A stretch of 23,098 bases of DNA. Source: Gnetum montanum. Taxonomy: Eukaryota; Streptophyta; Gnetopsida; Gnetales; Gnetaceae. The DNA is taken from positions 148,874 to 171,971 of the forward strand of contig MNCI01017751.1 in assembly GCA_015680685.1 (NCBI GenBank), read 5' to 3'. Positions 19,014-23,098 of this stretch are shown here, one piece after another; the stretch's first letter is position 1; each line of letters starts with the position of its first letter. The notes beneath the pieces are model-generated. The model was not told where the DNA came from. It ran no database searches and saw only the letters and a list, made by a program, of their open reading frames with translations. The position numbers and the translations under genes are program-made.

Positions 19014-19140
19014 CTAAGTGTTTTTACGCCAATTGAACATAAGGGATATCACTCACATCGTTGTGAGCCTAAAACGAACCTTAGGGTTAATCAGTTAATT
19101 CAGAACATAAATAACGGTGAAAATTAGCACACCATTAGAA

Positions 19141-21177
19141 ATGGCTTCTTCTCATGCAATCAACTCACCTAAGGACAATACAGGAGAAAGTCAGGATCAT
19201 ACGCATAACCGAAATCAACCATGTCCTCAACAATCCAAAGTCACATATACTCATCCCGATGAGTATGTGCCGGATTTTACCTTTGTTTTCCATCAAGATG
19301 AGCAACTGCGGTGGAGAGACATGCAAGGTAACATCGTGTTACCCCCAGATCGCTCTGCTCCCAACATGCTTTTCCGTGCCTTGGTACAGATTGGCATGCA
19401 TGAGCTGTTCGCAGAATACGTTTTGGATGACCATGACACAAGGGATTATCATCCCACAAATGCCCAACGTATTCGGGATGCAAGGCAGGAGAGCCAACAT
19501 TCACTATTGAAGGGCAAGGTTCCCCACGTCATTAGTGAAATAGGAGAAGAGGAACCCCTCACGATGGGTTTCTTAGAAAATGATGTTCCTCCTCCTCACT
19601 CTAGTGAAGAGGTTAGGCATCAGGGCCTTAGATCAACGATACATATTCCAGGCTCTGATCCCCGTGAGCACCAGCTGTTCACGGCAGGAACAATCACTCG
19701 CACTAATGACGGACTCGTTGATCGTCACAACGATCGGGGCCGAAGCAGCCGAAGAGAAGGCAAGAAACATCACCATGGTGATGGATCCCCTTCTTCTTCC
19801 CCTTCATCACATCATTCACCCTCTCCTTCCACATCTGGGCGCAGCCACCATGAGCATAACGCGGAGAGTAAAGGTAAAAGAGATGAAATGCCTCGACAAG
19901 AAGGTCGAGAGGAGTTAGGACAAGGGCAAGGACGTAGGGAGAATAGGGAACCACAACGTAGACATCACAGACGTCATGAAAGAGATGATCATGACGAACC
20001 CCTATTCGCAACCCGAAGTATGCTTGACATTAGAGAGGCAGTTAGGATTCCCACAAGGCATTTGAAAGACAGTAGGATCAAGCGTTTGGATATAAATAAT
20101 ATCCCACGTTTTGAAGGGGGATACAACGCTGATCCTCAACATCATTTACAGGCATTCCACGATGCCTGTGCCTTGCAGAACATAGACAATGAGTGGCAGA
20201 AACTCAAGTTGTTCCCAAGGACACTCATTAAAGAAGCAGAAAGCTGGTACCGGTCCTTAGAACCGGAAACCATCAGGAGGTGGAGTACGATGCTTGAACT
20301 GTTCAACAACAAATATCAAACGTACTCCAGAGTGTCCAACTTGCGTAAGCAGATCCAAGGCTGGAAACAAGGAGCTCATGAATCCTTGGATGCTGCCATG
20401 GCCCGTTACTACACATTGCTACATCGTTGCCCGGGCCATGGGTACGCTAAACGGGATCAACTTCGCCACCTCGTGGATGGGCTACGAAATGAAACGAGAA
20501 GAACTCTTGGGACTTACGCCCAAGGGAGGTGCTCCCAATTAAGATCCCATGAAGTTGAAGTTTTGTTGGATCAAGTAGCACAAGAAGAGGGTGAGCTATG
20601 TAAAAGAGAAAGTTTGGAGGAATATAATCGCGATCCCTCCCTTCGCGAGAAGGGAGTGAAATCCTGTGATGAGGAGGATGAGTCACCACTCGCAGAGTTG
20701 GTGAACAGGAAAACCATGCCGATCCAAAAGTTAACAATGGAGGTATCGGCTAAGGTAGACCAAATGTGGGATTCCTTAGACTCACGAATAGAAACAGTCC
20801 TGAAAATTGTAGAGGAGTCTAAGGATGAGCAAAGTAGTGATAAAGACAAGAACATGCGGAGAAACTTTGACCCTGCGCATAACAAGGGTAAGGGAAAAAT
20901 CTCTAACCCCGATGAGGCTGTAAATTCTAATTCAGATGATGATGGTGGCTGTGAGGTCTGTTACTATGACCATCTTAAGGGATGTTGTTCAATTATCTCA
21001 CATCTGCAGGAGTCTGGGGTGTATGCATTAAATCCAAGACTTAATCAACAGCAAACACCCCGAAGGTTACCTTATCCACAAGGTAACCCAAGGCAGTTCC
21101 ACCAACCCTTGACGTATTATCCAAGTGGAATGCCTCTGCAGCCCATTGGACAACACCAGCAGTGGCAATACCCATAG
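19141..21177 (+). CDS. Gag-like capsid protein, open part of the plus-copy frame
   Basis: A 678-codon uninterrupted reading frame, the longest in the window. Gag would assemble the cytoplasmic virus-like particle and bind element RNA through the basic linker and the CCHC knuckle near its C-terminus. The end is a TAG where the minus copy has CAA, so the true protein was probably longer and continued into the protease. The N-terminal 140 residues (YTHPDEYVPDFTFVFHQDEQ, LFAEYVLDDHDTRDYHPT) are conserved in the minus copy but belong to no domain I can name. Transcription would come from the LTR TATA box at 18037. Whether the gene is expressed or silenced cannot be told. Confidence 0.7.
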   Translation: MASSHAINSPKDNTGESQDHTHNRNQPCPQQSKVTYTHPDEYVPDFTFVFHQDEQLRWRDMQGNIVLPPDRSAPNMLFRALVQIGMHELFAEYVLDDHDTRDYHPTNAQRIRDARQESQHSLLKGKVPHVISEIGEEEPLTMGFLENDVPPPHSSEEVRHQGLRSTIHIPGSDPREHQLFTAGTITRTNDGLVDRHNDRGRSSRREGKKHHHGDGSPSSSPSSHHSPSPSTSGRSHHEHNAESKGKRDEMPRQEGREELGQGQGRRENREPQRRHHRRHERDDHDEPLFATRSMLDIREAVRIPTRHLKDSRIKRLDINNIPRFEGGYNADPQHHLQAFHDACALQNIDNEWQKLKLFPRTLIKEAESWYRSLEPETIRRWSTMLELFNNKYQTYSRVSNLRKQIQGWKQGAHESLDAAMARYYTLLHRCPGHGYAKRDQLRHLVDGLRNETRRTLGTYAQGRCSQLRSHEVEVLLDQVAQEEGELCKRESLEEYNRDPSLREKGVKSCDEEDESPLAELVNRKTMPIQKLTMEVSAKVDQMWDSLDSRIETVLKIVEESKDEQSSDKDKNMRRNFDPAHNKGKGKISNPDEAVNSNSDDDGGCEVCYYDHLKGCCSIISHLQESGVYALNPRLNQQQTPRRLPYPQGNPRQFHQPLTYYPSGMPLQPIGQHQQWQYP

Positions 21178-22459
21178 TCATGGGGGATGCCACCGCCAAC
21201 ACATCAATACCCTTACCGGTAGCCTGATCCTTATGGATATTATGTGTAGCAGCCAGTTTCTCTAGGTGAATTTACGGGTCACGCAACCCCCAACCGTCAC
21301 TACCACGCTCAGGAGTACTTTAGAAGGACTCCTTCTCCACCGGGAGACATCTCACATCCTGTCCATCCTCTAACTCCACCCACACCTCTTCCTCAAGTAG
21401 TTCCCATAACACCTCCTGCTCCAACAATGCAAGGGGAATTGCCTACCCAACCGCAGCAACATCACGCCGCGAGGGTTGTAAATATTCAGAGTGTAAATAT
21501 CCAACCGGGTACTAGTTCTGGCGATAACTGTACAAAAAAGAGACATTTTTTCAGAACTAAGAGCCCAGACAAACTCTCGCAACAACAAGCGGACGGGTAC
21601 ATGTATAGGCCTCTAACTACTAACGCTTCGGAGCACCCTTCAGTCTAAAGGAGTGTAACGCATACGATTATGTTAACACATACCGTAACTGACTAGATCA
21701 AGGTAGGCCACCTTCCCAGGAAACTAAATGATCCTAGGAGTCCCCTTATTCATTTGCAGATCACTGGAAATGCACCACATCGAGCTCTTCTTGACTCAGG
21801 TTCCGGAGTCAACTTAATTTCGCAGAAGATGTATCACGCCTGGAACCTACCCCAACTTAAGAAGAGCAACATCCAACTAGAGCTGGCAGACCAGTCCATC
21901 ACTATTCCCTTGGGATTAGTGGAGGATTTTATTACCACTATGTGTGGTTGGTCCTACCCAGCGGATTTCCTAGTGATCGATGTTAACAACAACGAAGGGG
22001 ACTTCCCAATTATAATGGGAAGGGTATGGCTAAGTACAGTGGATGCATGCCTTAGGATCCACGATCTTTCCTTGGAAATCTCCAAGATAAACATATGTGG
22101 AAAGATCGAGAAGAGGATAGTTCCATGCATCACATACAGTGATTCATCGGGTGATAACACGGAGGAAATGTCTCCATGTCACAGGTGTGCCCAAGAGACT
22201 CTACAACAAAGATGCCTCTATGTAGCAACCACACAAGAAGTAGTAGACACCCCATGGTTGACAGCTTCTCGTAGGGGCAAACAAATATGCATGGAACGAA
22301 TTGAGTAAACTCATGCCAACAATCGTGGCATAGATACATTGGAACGTGAGCGTCGCCAACTGCCCCCCCTCAACGTAAGGTCAGCAATTGGGAGAAGTTG
22401 GGCACTTCTTAGAAATTCAAATAGGCGCTCACTATTTCAGATCTCTCCCTTACAACTCA

Positions 22460-22476
22460 GTCATGGGGGAGATGGC
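22460..22476 (+). other. Polypurine-like run at the end of the gag-protease frame
   Basis: GTCATGGGGGAGATGG is shared exactly with the minus copy and resembles the CATGGGGGTA that abuts the LTR at 5424. Here no LTR follows, so if it is a polypurine tract it is not in its normal place. Confidence 0.35.
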
Positions 22477-22488
22477 CACCTGTGCTAA

Positions 22489-23098
22489 TCATTTGGGGCC
22501 CTTAGTTCTTTTTCAGTTTTTGTTTTACACCATCGTTATACTTTTTCCATTATTTGTGTATGTGTGTTTCCATCCATCATGTAAGTTCGTCACCCAATAA
22601 GTGTTCGGGCCGATGGGATGAACTATTTTTCATTGATTGCTCATGTTTGGTTTTTACCTTTAAGTTACATTTTTGATGCTAAGGTATGTTCTTTTGATAT
22701 GGCAGGCAATGAGATCACTTCGTCCATCCATCCATCAAGTCTATGGTTTCCCTTGGCTTGGAAATGTACAGTTCCCTCTTAATAAGAACTTCAATGAACA
22801 GGTGACTGGACATTTCTCAAACTAAGGAAGGACTCAAGGATTGCAAAGGGTGTGACTTCAAGGGAACTTGATGTTTTTGTGTTGGTCATTCACTTGGGTG
22901 CTTGGATCTTTTCTTCTTGGGTTTTCTTGCAGTTCCGCTGTTACCCAATAATCGGAAGCTGAGACAATAAAAATAAGAAGTCTTTGCATGGTGTGGTCCC
23001 CACGCATAAAAACACAAAACAAAAAAAAAAAGAAAAAGAGAAGAAAAAAGCAAAAAGCAAAAGTGAGGATTCAAAGCACACCCCTTAGACGAAATAAA
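22489..23098 (+). other. 3' non-coding tract of plus Athila-like copy
   Basis: No gene seen. It aligns with the reverse complement of about 391-1083 in the minus copy, so the tract is part of the element. It has a T-rich start, scattered blocks conserved between copies (about 22590-22700 and 22800-22960) and an A-rich purine run at about 23018-23070. The 3' LTR must lie beyond the window. Confidence 0.6.

Larger units (their letters stand above)
19141..22488 (+). pseudogene. gag-protease polyprotein of Athila-like element (plus copy), six in-frame stops
   Basis: The frame begins at ATG 19141; the minus copy starts at the same point, and the open codons before it start with GTG. Gag is uninterrupted to TAG 21175-21177 (678 codons). 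It has a His/Arg/Ser-rich linker (residues about 195-290), the retrotransposon Gag domain (about 343-483, with LKLFPRTLIKEAESWYRSL), an acidic coiled region and a short knuckle CEVCYYDHLKGCC (604-616), spaced C-X2-C-X3-H-X4-C. A Pro/Gln-rich stretch follows, then the aspartic protease with LLDSGSGVNLIS (catalytic Asp at 21793-21795), QSITIPLGLVED and DFPIIMGRVWLST. The six stops are at 21175, 21220, 21247, 21646, 21694 and 22306, all in one frame with no frameshift. Gag up to the first stop could still be made. Confidence 0.85.
17942..23098 (+). mobile_element. Athila-like non-autonomous LTR retrotransposon, plus copy (3' end beyond window)
   Basis: The order is LTR (17942-18994), perfect tRNA-Asp primer site (18996-19013), leader, gag-protease frame (19141-22488) and a 3' non-coding tract that leaves the window. 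It is the better preserved of the two inverted copies. As in the other copy, the coding frame stops about 60 codons beyond the protease and no RT, RNase H or integrase is seen. Mobility would therefore depend on enzymes from an autonomous relative. Confidence 0.8.

Noticed and set aside
19117-19140. Eight extra N-terminal codons of the plus-copy Gag frame
   Set aside because: The first codon is GTG, not ATG, and the stretch is not conserved in the minus copy, whose frame starts at the ATG equivalent to 19141.
21754-22308. Protease as a separate gene starting at 21754
   Set aside because: The first codon is TTG and the frame is continuous with gag apart from stops, so it is the C-terminal part of one polyprotein.
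22695-22706. Splice-acceptor-like TGATATGGCAG in the 3' tract of the plus copy, suggesting a spliced env-like ORF
   Set aside because: The minus copy reads GATATGATTGGC at the same place and lacks the AG, and no donor or env-like frame is evident.

Overview
This window looks like repeat-dominated nuclear DNA of a seed plant. No bacterial operons, Shine-Dalgarno sites or dense gene layout are visible. What can be recognised is two families of plant LTR retrotransposon, a fold-back DNA element and broken leucine-rich-repeat (LRR) exons of a TIR-NBS-LRR-type resistance gene. TNL genes are typical of eudicots and conifers and absent from grasses, so a eudicot or gymnosperm with a large genome fits best. 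The sequence alone does not settle the species.

Layout. Positions 1-5424 (minus strand) and 17942-23098 (plus strand) are two diverged copies of one Athila-like Ty3/gypsy element in inverted orientation, facing outward. Each copy has one LTR, a primer-binding site for tRNA-Asp, and one long gag-protease frame. That frame ends about 60 codons after the protease; no reverse transcriptase, RNase H or integrase follows, and more than 600 bases of non-coding sequence come next. Both frames are riddled with stop codons but nearly free of frameshifts. Positions 5425-8147 are mostly AT-rich intergenic DNA with one small signal-peptide-bearing ORF. Positions 8154-9089 form a large inverted repeat with hAT-like ends. 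Positions 9189-10436 and 15040-15241 are remnants of TNL LRR exons. They are separated by a degenerate Ty1/copia element (10437-15039, minus strand) that has both LTRs, a primer-binding site, a polypurine tract, and gag, protease, integrase, RT and RNase H remnants. Positions 15242-17941 probably hold a further decayed LTR element, of which only an LTR, a primer-site-like motif and a tandem 53-bp hairpin repeat are visible.

No intact host protein-coding gene can be supported with confidence. The retroelement proteins would work together as capsid (Gag) plus maturation protease, so the family would need RT and integrase supplied by an autonomous relative. A 96-base piece at 5425-5520 that resembles the 3' end of such a relative sits directly against the minus-strand LTR.

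The most unusual structure lies in the plus-copy LTR. A conserved array of GATATC palindromes with fixed spacing sits just upstream of the TATA box. In the transcribed part there is a set of tandem repeats whose stems differ in sequence between units but stay complementary, that is, apparent covariation in the leader RNA.
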